Part shown: positions 22,001 through 34,100 of the stretch, piece after piece
How positions within the stretch are numbered: the first letter of the stretch is position 1
How the letters are laid out: each line of letters begins with the position of its first letter
Assembly: GCA_036873755.1 (NCBI GenBank)
Contig: JAVTVY010020465.1
Location: forward strand, 1 to 64,000
Direction: 5' to 3'
Length of the DNA: 64,000 nucleotides
From: Hanleya hanleyi
Taxonomy: Eukaryota; Mollusca; Polyplacophora; Lepidopleurida; Hanleyidae
The notes under the pieces: generated by a model
What the model saw: only the letters and a program-made list of their open reading frames with translations
Databases searched by the model: none
Told to the model about the DNA's origin: nothing
Position numbers and translations under genes: made by a program

Positions 22001-22295
22001 TGTACCTTTGTCCATCCTCTCTCAGTAGTAACAAAACAGCAATGAAGCACCGCTGAAAACTTCTCATAATGAACTATCATCCTCAGTCCTCAAAAATTAC
22101 TTGGACTGCTCAAAAACAATTTTTGTGTCCCTAATTTTGTACCAATGATAGGTTTTACTTGTAATCAATATAGAAGTTGTATGGGGGAGATAGCTTTCTG
22201 CTGATAGTAATGTAATGTGCTTCTTGTTCTTAACAAAAGAGCTATAGACGGCTTGTCACACTGTGCTCCATGTCCCACTGTACCCCAATCTCCCC
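19039..22295. mobile_element. 3.26 kb TIR element with TA flanks and nested tandem array
   Basis: Inverted ends read GGGGAGATTGGGGTACACTG at 19039 and the complement of CAGTGTGCCCC/CACTGTACCCCAATCTCCCC near 22276-22295, each next to TA. Related GTCCCAG/CTGGGACA words recur inside at 21511-21580 and 21888-21930 (subterminal repeats). No transposase frame was found. A hairpin-headed 155 bp array occupies 19140-20573. Confidence 0.7.
19140..20573 (+). repeat. hairpin-headed tandem array A (nine ~155 bp units)
   Basis: The head TTAGCCCACCATCACCAGAT-GGTGGGC forms a hairpin and is followed by CCGTSSTCCGT-type repeats. Nine units start near 19252, 19408, 19566, 19723, 19878, 20030, 20169, 20328 and 20463 with TTTCTCAGGA. 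Each contains CAAATTTGGTACACAGGTT, TGTGCAAGATACCTTTT, CCGATTCGAAAATCCAATAT and GCAGCCATCTTGGATT. The architecture resembles bivalve pearl/HINE-type elements. The long open frames across units only reflect the repeat. Confidence 0.85.
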
Positions 22296-22433
22296 TATAC
22301 ATGCATTTGGCTGTCATATTTTTTAACGAGTGGGAAGACACGGAAATCCTTTAATGGACGACGGCTGAATAATGAATCATGGACGCTTGTAATCTTCACA
22401 GGACCGACGAAAGCTATTGTTGATTGGGGGGCT

Positions 22434-22631
22434 AGTATCATAGCACTTTAGGTGAGGGTCCAGGCACTGCCTAGGCGGTCTAGATCGCCGGAGACGCATT
22501 TTAAGTGATTTCTGGCGAATAAATTCATAGTAACTCTGTAATGAAGTGTATTTTTACTTCTTTCCTTAATATAACCTTTTACCATGAAAAAAACAATCAA
22601 TGGTGGTTTCCTGCGATGCTGAATTAGAAAA
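22434..22631 (+). repeat. dispersed repeat, copy 1 (inverted partner at 29.2 kb)
   Basis: Starts GCACTTTAGGTGAGGGTCCA and contains GTCTAGATCGCCG, GATTTCTGGCG, GAAGTGTATTTTTA, TTTTACCATGAAAA and GCGATGCTGAATTA. The same words occur in the same order on the opposite strand at 29431-29229. Confidence 0.75.
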
Positions 22632-23673
22632 ATAAATGTGTTATAAAGTAGCCTGATTGCGTAGACAAAACCGATATAATTCGTACTAGTAGTATGGGCA
22701 ATGGGGAGATAATTCCTGTAATGGAAAGACCTTTGCAGAAATAACGCCATCTACATTAATAATGTAAAAGTATAGATGGCGCTAGCTATAATTCTGGTCG
22801 TTTTAAGCAACATAAGACGCTTCAGTATGGAAGAGCTTGTAGTAAACACATATTTACAGTTTAATGCTTTCACAAACTGGCCATTCTTCTGTTGGCAGTG
22901 AGTTGAGGAAAACAATGTGAGAATAACCCGTCCGCCATTATAGTTACTATAGTTACTTACAGGGAATTACGTGGAGATAAAATATTGCAGCAAAATTATT
23001 GGAGGGGGGGTCACTTCGCCGGTCTTGCTTCAATCCTGCTTGGAGTTTTCTTTCCTTGCTGAGAAAATGACCGCCAGGCTGCATATATGTGGCATTCTCC
23101 CGTATGCGGCGTGCTCCCATCTTCCTTTTGATTTCATACCGAATCCCACACTGTCCCGCACTCGTGAGAATGATTGACTTATTAAATGGCGGGGATTGAG
23201 GTTGGGTCAAACAAACAAACATATTTTATCAAGGATCAAGGATATCATTTGATACCTAGGAGTGATAAGATAAACAGTGAGGTCAGACATGAAGATAAAT
23301 TTATCCTCAGTACATTTAACATTCATATTCAGTCCTACACTACAGGCAGCACCACACCTGGCTGACGGTACGGCCCGTAAACGTTGTGTACAGGTAGGCC
23401 TAATTTCCTATCTACCGTCCTTGTTTCATAATTTCGACGGACCAATTTCCATAAATAACTGAAGTGTTGGTCCGTCGACTGCAGCAATGACGGTAGTTCA
23501 ACAAGCTGAACTATACTTACATTTAATTTTGTGATATTGACAATGTCTACAATGACGGTAGATAGGAATACCCGTGGTTGTGTTATTTGTTTTCCTAGAG
23601 TATCTATGGCCTCAAGATGCCAGCTTGCTACCAGCCTGCTGTCTGCAGTGCTGGTGGGTTTCGACAGGACCAT

Positions 23674-23875
23674 CACAGGGGCTTGTCGTTGGTCGGTTAT
23701 TAATTATGATATTAATATTTATATATACTCTCCTCCTACTCTATTATAACAGAGTATAATTATACTAGTTGTTATATTATATTATACTTTATTATAACAG
23801 TAGGAGAAGAGTATATATAAATATTAATATCATAATTAATAACCGACCAACGACGAGCCCCTGTGGACCAGATAA
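23674..23875. repeat. near-perfect long inverted repeat (67 bp arms)
   Basis: The left arm (23674-23740) runs CACAGGGGCTTGTCGTTGGT ... TATATATACTCTCCTCCTACT. The right arm (23799-23875) is its near-complete complement, with only a few differences. The loop of about 58 bp is AT-rich. It could extrude as a cruciform or be a small fold-back element. Confidence 0.85.
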
Positions 23876-23879
23876 TTGA

Positions 23880-24860
23880 GCAGTTAGCGTGTGTCATAAT
23901 AATAATGTGGAGAAATCAAGGGATCTAATTATCTGACAGCTGTTATTTATTGAATGTGGACCTGGCTTCACCAGTCTCGGTATGAATAGGACTTGTCACA
24001 TTCAAACTATTGTGTGGGCAGTGTCGCAACTGTTGTGACATTATCAGCAGTTATCAGATGATGTCGCCAGCTAATGTCATAACTGTGCTGTGACAATATA
24101 TAGCAGGCAAATCCATCTCTCTACAAAAGTGATAGCGAGCGTGAAACTGTTGATGCTTATTGTCACAACTGAGGACCAGTAATTATTTGATTCAAAAATA
24201 TATCAAACATGGTTCAAGGTTTGTACGGGTCTTGGATTTCCTTGAATTCTGAGAAAACTACATTCCAGGACTTGGGAATCCTTGAATTCTGACAATATTT
24301 GAAAAGAGTCCTGGAAAAGTCCTTGAATTTGATTGTCCTCGCCCCCAAAATATCTGCTACAATTAATTAGGCCTACTTACCTTATAATTATCATAGGTCA
24401 TTATTTGTTGGATATATTTATGTTCAGCACTTCCCACATGGCCTTGATGTCAAAACCGATGATAAGCGGACAGTCACAAGTTTTAATGAATGAAACATGG
24501 TAAAAGGTGTTAAAAAATGTTTAGGAAAATTTAGTTTAATATCCTGGAAAAAGGTTGTATGGACCTTGAAAAGTCCTGGAATTTTGTCTTTCACAAAGGG
24601 TAGGAACCCTGCAGTTTGTTGATTGATCCACTAATCAAAGTATGGCCTTCATGATGACATCATCTTTTCTGCACTTTGCTACCAGGGGTCGCTGTTGTAA
24701 AGCGAGGATGGTGATTTCAGTGAATACCAAGTGGACGTAGTGTCAGATCTGACATCTAGTAGTTAGCCATCTTCCATTAAGAATTTAATCTTTTGTTAAT
24801 GATTATAAGTTACGAAAATCTTACTGTATTTTTCAAGATTTGTTCACCACTAGGTTATTG
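23880..24860. other. no gene; possible hAT-type MITE at 24213-24612
   Basis: The segment 24213-24612 is rich in CCTTGAATT/AAGTCCTGGAA words in both orientations. It begins CAAGGTTTGTAC and ends GTAGGAACCCTG, an imperfect inverted pair resembling hAT termini. No target duplication was found, so this is weak. Confidence 0.3.
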
Positions 24861-24867
24861 TCCAGCA

Positions 24868-25345
24868 AATAGGAATGATGCTCTCTCTCCCTCAGGAATG
24901 ATAGTGCCCCACCGCTGTCTCAGGAATCGGTGTCCGCGCCCCCTAGGAATAATTCACTAGCATATCGGGAATAACCCTACTCCATAGGAATGATTGTCCA
25001 CCAAAAAAAGATTGACCGGCATAAAGGAATAATAGTCTCTCAAAAAATATCAATCTCAGGAGTGATAGTCTCCTCGCCATTCAGATACGGTTGTCCCTCA
25101 TCATCAGGTATACGGTAATGGTCCAGCGTATCTAAATGATGGTTTTACCTCTAGAAATGGTTTACGCACCAGAAAAGATTGACCCAGCAGACAGCAATAA
25201 TGGAATTATAGGTCTACATGTAGTCCCCCACCATGGAATGATGGTCAAGCTTATCTGAATGGTGATCCATGCCAGGGAATGTTTGACCGGAAGACGGGGA
25301 ATAATACCCCGTCCTCCTGCCCTCAGCAATGGATTGTGTATTTAT
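24868..25345. repeat. degenerate ~30 bp array (GGAATGATNGTC)
   Basis: About a dozen degenerate units carry GGAATGAT or GGAATAAT followed by variable sequence with GTCC/GTCT. A segment with AGGGAATAATACCYCGTCC and GCCCTCAGCAATGGA at 25294-25344 reappears at 25740-25793. Confidence 0.6.
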
Positions 25346-25799
25346 TGCTCAAATCTACACCTGCTATTGTTATTGCCATTATCCTCCTTTGGAGATCCTG
25401 CTGTAGACTAAAAGTTCTCACCCCTCTGGAGCCTCAGCCAATAGGTTACACTGCGCCTGCGCCCAATACGCACTTCCCAATTCCTTTTTCCTTCTACAGC
25501 CACACCGTGTGGATGTCTTTTGAGAGATCTCCGCTAGATTAGATTTTGTCTATCTTGGGATAGGGAATTGAGTCTAGATTAAGCTGTATACATTGTAAAA
25601 CAATGTCTAAAGACATGGGAATATCTAAACGCTGCGAATCTTGCAGGCGGTCTTGGTCTCGATTAGATTCACATTCACTGTGTTTTCTCTTGCAAAGGCT
25701 ATATGTGTTATCGTAAAGCTACGTGCTTGCAATGTAACAGAAGATAGGGAATAATACCTCGTCCTTCTGCCCTCAGCAATGGACTGTGTATAATAACCT

Positions 25800-26870
25800 G
25801 TTATCATTGGAATAATCATAACTTGGTGCAAGTTTCATGCCTGTTTCTTCATTCGTTGTTGAGATATAAACAAAATGACACTGGACCCTTCATAATGATT
25901 CACCACAACAGAATAACATTAAAAGTAAAATTATACAGGTTCAATGAATTTACCAATATCAGAAAATAGCCAAATTAATGAAAACTGGCCACTTCATAGC
26001 CACCTGAGAATACTTAAAGTGACATATACATGTATCTACCATACTGGAAAACAGTAGTCTGCAACCACCACCTTACCTCTCTTCAAGTTTTCTGTCTGAT
26101 GATCTCTTCTACAACAACCCACAGTGATTTGCTCTCGTGACATCTTACTTGAAGGATAGACCGGTATGACTTGATGCTCCATCCATGACCTAATGCCTGT
26201 CTGATATCACATCTTTAATACTAGAGATAAATTTCTCATTCTCTTGTCCTGGTTACCTCTCTGATCTTTGCAGGCCTATGCCTTTTCATACCGGTCGAAC
26301 ATCATTCGCAGGCCCATTAGTCAAAGGGGATTCAGGCAAACCTCCCTTTCGGAAATATTATATTCCTCACCCCTCTCTCCCCCATACAAGCACTCTTTTC
26401 AAATAGAAGTGAACTCCCCTATGTGCCCCTTTCTCTTACAGAGTGAAAATCCTGATGTGCCCTTCTGACATGCATGTGAAGTACATGTACCCCTCAACAT
26501 ATATCCTGGCTACAGGCCTGATTCTTGCGCACTTAATATTCACAATTTCGTATCCACCTTTACAGGTAGTGTGGGAGACAATGCTTCAGGGTGTGATTAC
26601 CTCTTTCACTATAATATTTTCTTACCTATTTTTACCTGTAATGGTGGCAACAGATGTGGGACTTACACAGAATGATGTAGCCAATCAATAGCCCTATTTT
26701 CACTTCCAACCAAGCCAGTTCACACCTCTGAGATCCAGCTAACCATTCAATAAGTTCTGATGTATCTGGTGCATTGAAAACATGAGATTTTTTTTTCATA
26801 TGAGTGGAATTTCTATTTTGCAATTCCTAATGAATCAGTTTGCTGTGAACTACGTATTTCTCATCTCAAA
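25800..26870. other. no gene seen
   Basis: AT-rich sequence with scattered short frames. None has splice or domain support. Confidence 0.4.
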
Positions 26871-26881
26871 TTGGAGTACTG

Positions 26882-27790
26882 TTTTTGTCCCCCGCCGCAA
26901 CGCGGCCGGGGACTTTAAAATGGTTCTTGCTTCTTTGTGTCCGTGGATGTCCGTCCATGTCTGTTCGAAGCGATAACTTCCTAACGCTTTGTTGGATTCT
27001 TTCGAAATTCGGAATATGCATTCCTTGCGGCAAGACGCCAGTCCGTATTGCATTTCAGCAACATCTGCCTGAAGGTGGCGCCACTAGTTCTTGCTTCTTT
27101 GCGTATGTGGATGTCCGTGTACGTCCGTGCATGTCTGTTCAAAGCGATAACTTTCTAACGCTTAGTTGGATTCTTCCGAAATTCGGCATACGCATTCCTT
27201 GCGACAAGACACCAGTCCGTATTGCATTTCAGCAACATCTGCCTGAAGGTGGCGCCACTAGTTCTTGCTTCTTTGCATCCGTGGATGTCCGTGTACGTCC
27301 GTGCATGTCTGTTCGAAGTGATAACTTCCTAAAGTTTTGTTGGATTCTTCCAAAATTAGAATACGCATTCCTTGTGACAAGACGCCAGTCCGTATTACAT
27401 TTCAGCAACATCTGCCTGAAGGTAGTGCCACTGGTTCTTGCTTCTTTGAGTCCGTGGATGTTCGTGTACGTCCGTGCATGTCTGTTCGAAGCGATAACTT
27501 CCTAACGCTTTGTTGGATTCTTCCGAAATTCAGCATTCGCATTCCTTGCGACAAGAGGCCAGTCCGTATTGCATTTCAGCAACATCGGCCTGAAGGTGGC
27601 GCCACTGGGTCAAAATAGATTTTTTTTCCATGTACATCTGTTCGAAGCGATAACTTCCTAATGCTGTGTTGGATTATTCCGAAATTCGGAATACGCATTC
27701 CTTGCAACAGGACGCCAGTCCGTATTGCATTTCAGCAGCATCTGCCTGAAGGTGGCACCACTGAGTTTCTCTTCTTCTTGTCCGTTCCAG
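26882..27790 (+). repeat. hairpin-headed tandem array B (about five and a half 158 bp units)
   Basis: The head TTTTTGTCCCCCGCCGCAACG-CGGCCGGGGAC forms a GC-rich hairpin after a T-run. Units then repeat GATGTCCGTGTACGTCCGTG, TGTTCGAAGCGATAACTTCC, TTGGATTCTTCCGAAATTCG, CAGTCCGTATTGCATTTCAG and CAACATCTGCCTGAAGGTGG. The 206-codon frame across it is a product of the periodicity. Confidence 0.85.
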
Positions 27791-28262
27791 TCAAAATGGG
27801 CCTTCAATTTTGTTATATGAAATCATTCTATTCCACATCATATGACTTACCCTAAAGCTTTTGCATGAACCATATTTTATTTCAGAAGTATAATGTGAAA
27901 TCCCCGCAGTACTGAATCCCTGATTTTTGAATTTTGTGTCATCTTAAACGAAGGACAACATTTCCTTCAATTTTGCTAACAAATAATTGTATTGCACATC
28001 ATATGATTTACCCTGAAGCTTCTGCACGAATCATTTGTGTCCACACATGTATATTACTATATTAATTACAACTGTGTTCCTAATGTTTGGGTGCACACTG
28101 TGCATATGATCAATTTCCTGAATTGAACTGAATTGAACTGAATTCAACCTTGCCGGTCTTCAGACTGACAGATGATGGCATGCAGTTGTCAGTGCAGTTG
28201 TTCATGTACAGGGAGCTTTCTATGAATGAGTTGCAACCCCAAAAGGCTTAAAATTGATCAGG

Positions 28263-29190
28263 CACAGACCCATGTTTTTACCCCTCGGCCAATTTTGGCC
28301 ATGGGGTATTGTCATCATCTTGTACGTCCGTCTGTCCGTACGTCCGTCTGTCCGTACGTCCGTCCGTGAGCGAGATAGCCGGAAAACTGTTCCGCTGATG
28401 AATTCCAAATTTGGTATGCTTATTTACCTAGTCAAGGACCAGAAGCCTATAGAATTGGGACCTGATTGGGTGGGAACCTTAGCAGCCATCTTTAATTTCA
28501 TGCAAAATGGATAATGATCCATATCTCGGAAACCATTCAACTGTTCAATACGAAATTTGATATACATCATCGATACATCAAGCAACTTTCAACGAATTAC
28601 CAAACAGGCTTTTCTGATTAGCTGGGAACCCTGGAGGCCATCTTTAATTCATGCGAAATCGATAATGCTAGCCTACATATCTCGGTTACCATTCAATTGT
28701 TTTATATGAAGGTTGGTATATATCATCGATACATCCAGATACTTTGAATCGGGACCTGATTGACTGAAAACCTTGGTGGCCATCTTTAATTTAGGCAAAA
28801 TCATTAATGATCTCTATATCTGATTCCGTTGGAGTGCTCAGTGTAAAATTTGGTATACATCATTGATGCATCAAGAGACTTACAATGAATGACAGATCTG
28901 GTTTCTCTGATTGGGCGGAAATCTTGGCGGCCATCTTTAATTTATTCAAAATCTTTAATGATGTTTATCTCTGATACCATTCAAATGTTCTATACGAAAC
29001 TTGATTTACAGCATCGATGTATGAAGAGACTTGCATTAATGAATAACCACATTAGTTCCTCTGAGTGACGGGAAGGATGGGCAACCATCTTTAATTTATG
29101 TAAAATCATTAATGATCTCTATCTCTGACACTGTTCAAATGCTCAATGTAAAATTTGGTATACATTATCGATGCATCATCTCGGTTACTC
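28263..29190 (+). repeat. hairpin-headed tandem array C (about five ~175 bp units)
   Basis: The head TTTTACCCCTCGGCCAATTT-TGGCCATGGGG is followed by TACGTCCGTCTGTCCG repeats. Units share GGCCATCTTTAATT, ATAATGATC..ATATCTC, ATTCAA.TGTTC, AAATTTGGTATACATCATCG and ATACATCAAG. Confidence 0.8.
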
Positions 29191-29228
29191 CTACACGATG
29201 TGCCTAGGATAAAGTACTATACTATACA

Positions 29229-29431
29229 CAATTTTTTGTAATTCAGCATCGCAGAAAACCATCGATTGCGTTTTCATGGTAAAAGGGTTAGGAAAGAACT
29301 AAAAATACACTTCAATGCAGAGTGATTTTGATTGACGCCAGAAATCGCTCAGAACGCTTCTTCGGCGATCTAGACCCCAGGAGCATCTGGGGCCTGGGCG
29401 GCCCCTGGATCCTCACCTAAAGTGCAATGAT
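29229..29431 (-). repeat. dispersed repeat, copy 2 (inverted relative to 22.4 kb)
   Basis: On the minus strand it starts GCACTTTAGGTGAGGATCCA and follows copy 1 for about 200 bp at roughly three-quarters identity by eye. It lies just behind array C. Confidence 0.75.
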
Positions 29432-29439
29432 AGTGGCCG

Positions 29440-29720
29440 TACCACTTTGAATTTGCTTCCGACGCCCCCTGTATTAACAGACAGTGTCAACGTACTGTTC
29501 CAGCTGTCTCCCGTTCAGTGATTGGTCATTCGACCCCGCCATTTTAAACTAATACGAGCATTTTCATTGGATCACTATTAGATAAGACCCACCCCAATCT
29601 TCATACACAACCACGCGACTGTCTCAGTTGACTGATGACATAGCGCGGATTCGTTTTTGATTTCAAAATCTGCTGTCTAACTGGGAAAATGCTGTTGCTG
29701 CATCAGCCGATCATTGGCCC
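29440..29720. promoter_or_regulatory. possible upstream region of the SCARB-like gene (weak)
   Basis: The first coding exon of the SCARB-like gene has a spliced acceptor, so a non-coding first exon must lie upstream. This stretch has two ATTGG boxes (near 29520 and 29566) and less repeat content than its neighbours. No donor could be assigned, so this is only a candidate. Confidence 0.15.
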
Positions 29721-30441
29721 CCTGTAGAAGATACTATAGGCTAATACATGTAGGCTACCATGCCGTGAGATGATGCTTGGGATTGCATTTCGCTCACTTG
29801 CACCTACAGGTGGCGACAACTGGTGGCAAATTTAAAATTTGGTTGTCGGGCAACAGGTTGATGCCTTCAGCTTCTCGTCAAATTTGGTTTGAAGATAATG
29901 CCTTGAGATGTCACTTGGGGATGCTTCTCGGTGCTTCACTGCATGGAAACTATATCACAGAAGCAATCAACTTTCAGTCAATCGTTCTGAGTTGATCTTA
30001 AAACTTGGGAAGGCAGAAAGACCCTTCCACATCCAACGCCTATGAAGCAGCAGTTCATGTATATCCCCTGAGACCAACAATGCTAAAAAATATTGCTGCC
30101 ATTTCGGCGGGGGACCTAGCATCCTCTGGCTGCTTGTTCAAATATCAAGGGCATTGCTAGGGGGAGTGGTTGGGTGTGAACAAACCCCCTTCAGATTGGA
30201 TCTTATTTTCCTATGTTGAACAGTACAGTTGGGGGCTCGTTAATAAGTGAGCATAGGAAACGACCCCTCTCAAGAAATCCTGGTGACACCCATGAATCTG
30301 ATGATGAATTCTTTATGACCCCAAAAATATGAATGCAGTGTGTAAAGCCAGTGGTTACATTGTAACGACTTACAGATTCCTATATGAAGCGCTGTGATGC
30401 ACTTCCAGAGTCTGTCCATTGTTATTGCGTTAAGCAGGCTA

Positions 30442-30785
30442 GGGTGATCCTGCTCTCTAAAATGGAGGTAAAAAAGATTGTTTGTGCTCAATAAAATCAG
30501 TTTACATAATGGATTCAGCAAAATCCTCTTGCGGTGCACACATGTCCCCATCAAATGGTAGTTAAAAAATAAATTGTGCTCCATCTAATTTACATAATAA
30601 TAGGCCAAATATTTGTAACGCTAATGAAACAACATTGACTGGTTCTGTCAAATGACAAATTAATTTTATGACCTGGAAAAATAGATTAATGCACCTGAAG
30701 TTTTGGAGCGTTGTTTAAGAAGAAATCAAAAGTTATTGAGCCAAAACAACCTTTTTTACCTCCATTTTGTAGAGTGGAATCTCCT
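30442..30785. mobile_element. MITE family 'AAAATGGAG', copy 1
   Basis: Inverted ends of about 34 bp contain TCTCTAAAATGGAGGTAAAA and the complement of TTTTACCTCCATTTTGTAGA, bordered by TA (30440-30441 and 30786-30787). A second copy of the same length lies at 58852-59195. No coding capacity. Confidence 0.8.
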
Positions 30786-31003
30786 TAACCTTTTAAATTA
30801 TGTGTGAATTGCAGCTGTCACATGCTAGCATAATGTCATTGTTATATTTCACAACAAACCTGATATTCAACTGTAGTGAGATACATGTATCGCATTCACT
30901 GCCAAATAAATGTATAAATTTATGTTTTGAAGTGTCTTTGATTAATAAATATTGAAATTATATTTATTTCAGATGGTGTGGTAACAGAAAACATTGGGAC
31001 AAA

Positions 31004-31123
31004 ATGGCATGTAGCTGGAAGAAAAAGAGTGTTGGTGTTGTGGTTGTCGCTGTAGCTCTGATAGCTATAGGTGGTGGCATGATTCCATTGGTGGACTGGA
31101 TTATAAAATCACAGATCAAAAAG
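31004..31123 (+). CDS. SCARB-like exon 1 (first coding), residues 1-40
   Basis: The exon starts at 30973 after TTATTTATTTCAG, with a short leader before ATG 31004. It encodes MACSWKKKSVGVVVVAVALI and then the PLVDWIIKSQIKK stem: the cytoplasmic tip, the first membrane helix and the start of the ectodomain. The donor is AAG|GTCAGT, phase 0. An upstream non-coding exon is implied. Confidence 0.88.
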
Positions 31124-34100
31124 GTCAGTGTTTGCAGCAGGTCCATATGATGTTGTTCCTACATGGTGGTTCTTCATGGGTTGAAGTCAATCCAGTTGGA
31201 CATCACCGCTTTTGCTCTCGTTCCTCAGCCAAATTGACCTTCAGGTATGGATATTTTCGTCATGTATGTCAGTCAGTCTGTCCATCTCCTTGCGCTACGT
31301 GATGACAATTTCCGTCCGTCCATGTCTAGTCTCTATCTGTGACAGTTTTCTACTAACAGATGCAATTGTTTTGTGAGTGGATACACCAGGTGGAGACGAT
31401 GTGTCACACACCGAAGTGGATGTCGAGGTCAAAGGTCATTGGCCTAAAAATGAGGAAACTTGCAAATTCTTTGCAAGTGGATTCATTGGGGGGAAGATGC
31501 GTCACATACCAAATGAGGTCAATGTCAAAGGTCGAAGTCTCTGACCCCAAAATCAGGAAATCATTTTTTGTCAGTAGATACATCAGTGGGGCGATGATAC
31601 ATACCAAATTGTTGTTCAAGGTGCCGTGTACCCAAAATCAGGAAATCATTAAAAATCACAATTTTTTGTGTAAGTATAGATAAATTAGGTGGAGGCAATG
31701 TGTCATGTACCAAAATTGAGGTCACGGTCACTGTGACTCGGAAATCATTCAAAATTTAAAAAATTTGTGTAGGTGGAGGCAATGTGTCATGTACCAAAAT
31801 TGAGGTCAAGGTCACTGTGACTCGGAAATCATTCAAAATTTAAAAAATTTGTGTAGGTGGAGGCAATGTGTCGCATACCAAAATTGAGATCAAGGTCACT
31901 GACTCGGAAATCATTCAAAATCAAAAAAATTTGTGTAGGTGGAGGCAATGTGTCGCGTACCAAAATTGAAGTCAAGGTCACTGACTCGGAAATCATTCAA
32001 AATCAAAAAAATTTGTGTAGGTGGAGGCAATGTGTCGCGTACCAAAATTGAGGTCACGGTCACTGTGACTCGGTAAATCATAAAAAATCTCAATTTTTTG
32101 TGTAGGTGGAGGCACTGTGTCGCGTACCAAAATTGAGGTCAAGGTCACTATGACTCGAAAATCATTAAAAATCACATTTTTTTGTGTAAGTGAATACATT
32201 TTGGGGAGACGATGCGTTGTGCAGGCATTTTTTTAACTCAAGAATGGCAACCTTATTAACATGTGACTTAAGTCACACATGGCCACAGAGTGGAAGTCTT
32301 TTGAAAATCAGTGAGATTGCCCCTTTTACCCCTCAGCCAAGAGTATTGTCATCGACCTGTACGTCTGTCCATCTGTCCGCCACAGCTTCTCATTACCAAG
32401 ATATCTTTAGAACGACTTACCCTAGACCCACCAAACTTGTAGTGCACATCCATATGCTCGTGAACCAGAACCCCATTCATCAATTTACAGAAAAACTCTT
32501 CTGAACCCCACCACAACCCCTCATTATCCAAAGTATTTCCAACACACAAGACTTGGGTTTATATGAACTGCTGCTTATGTCATGTACAAATTCCATGTTA
32601 CAGAATGTAGTCCTGGAAGAGGGCACAGAATTCTACAAGATGTGGACAGACATTCCTTTCCCTATCTACATGCAATTTTACCTGTTCGACCTGAAGAATC
32701 CTGATGAAGTCATGACAGGTGGGAAACCCTATGTAGAGGAGCGAGGACCATACACTTACAGGTTAGACAAGGTTTTATCACATTTTAGTAGGCTTTTCCC
32801 TGATATAAACAATAGGTATTGAACAATAGATTCACATATGCATCACTGGCTATAGCTTCTAGCCGATCCTTCTACATGGATCGTTTTTTCGTCGAGAATG
32901 AAACAAAAAAGAAATTTTGAGGTAGATTTGATAATGAAATCTTTCAATTATTGCGTTTATAATTTACTTAAAAATAGTTATGTGATAAACAGAATCTTAC
33001 ACTCGTGGCAATTTAATATGAAAGTTATGACACTCGTTGAGTAAGTTCGCAACATATAAAACTTACTCAACTCGTGTCATAACTTTCATATTAAATAGCC
33101 TCTCGTGTAAGATCCTCTATGTATTTCACAAACTATTGTGCTTATTATATAGTATTTAAGCATACATGTATACCAGGTATGTCCATGCATAATCGGAGTG
33201 TTTTGACTTTAATAATTTCTTTTCTGAAATGAGCATTTATTTAATGTTTCTGCAAGGGCCTTAGACCCCTTACATATAAAAATTACCAAGTTACTTGACA
33301 GTGTGTTTTAAATTTTTGTCAAAAAATCTTTCAAATTCAATAATGCTTTCAATCCTTTGTTTATTATCTCACCTTACGAAGTAAAGGGGAGATATTGTGA
33401 GGGGGGAAAGAGGATGTCGGTGTCGGTGTCGGTGTCCCCTGCCTGGAAATGAATGGGTTTTTGGTTTAGCAAGTTAAAAAAAATCTAGAAAAATTTAAAA
33501 AAATCTAGAAAAATATGGGGGGTGGGTATGCCACCTGGGGGTACTACCCCTGGGGTGCTCTAATGTTAAAATCCCTATGAATGAGTTTTGCATTTAGCTG
33601 AAGTGCACATGTACATCTGTACTTGGAAAGTTTCTTGCAGTTGTCAGCTGTCATTGGATGATTATGAAACTTGGTACACATGTTTCTTATGATTAGAGGA
33701 TGTACCTGTGCTATATTTGAGAAGAAATATTAATTTTTCTTCAAATTATGACAAATGAATGAGTTTTCTGTTTAGGTAAATTGTACATGTAGGCCTCTAC
33801 ATGTATACATATACATGTACATGGTAAGTTTGCCCCAGTTGTCAGCTGTCATTGGATGATTATGAAACTTGGTACACATGTTTCTTATGATTAGAGGATG
33901 TACCTGTGCTATTTTTGACAAGAAATATTAATTTTTCTCCAAATTATGGCAAATGAATGAGTTTTCTGTTTAGGTAAATTGTACATACACATGTACATGG
34001 TAAGTTTGCTCCAGTTGTCAGCTGTCATTGGATGATTATGAAACTTGGTACACATGTTTATTATGATAAGAGGATGTACCTGTGCTATTTTTGAGAAGAA

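Noticed and set aside
22953..23222. 89-codon minus-strand frame
   Set aside because: No recognisable fold. The composition fits AT/GC-mixed intergenic sequence.
24213..24612. hAT element with GTAGGAACCCTG end
   Set aside because: The opposite end matches poorly and no 5 or 8 bp duplication was found, so it is mentioned only as a weak possibility.
25279..25542. 87-codon frame with a hydrophobic stretch
   Set aside because: It starts inside the degenerate 30 bp array and lacks splice or family support.
26885..27505. 206-codon open frame rich in CPSMSVRSDNF-type repeats
   Set aside because: It is the 158 bp tandem repeat of array B read in one frame. The unit length shifts the frame and units differ by indels.
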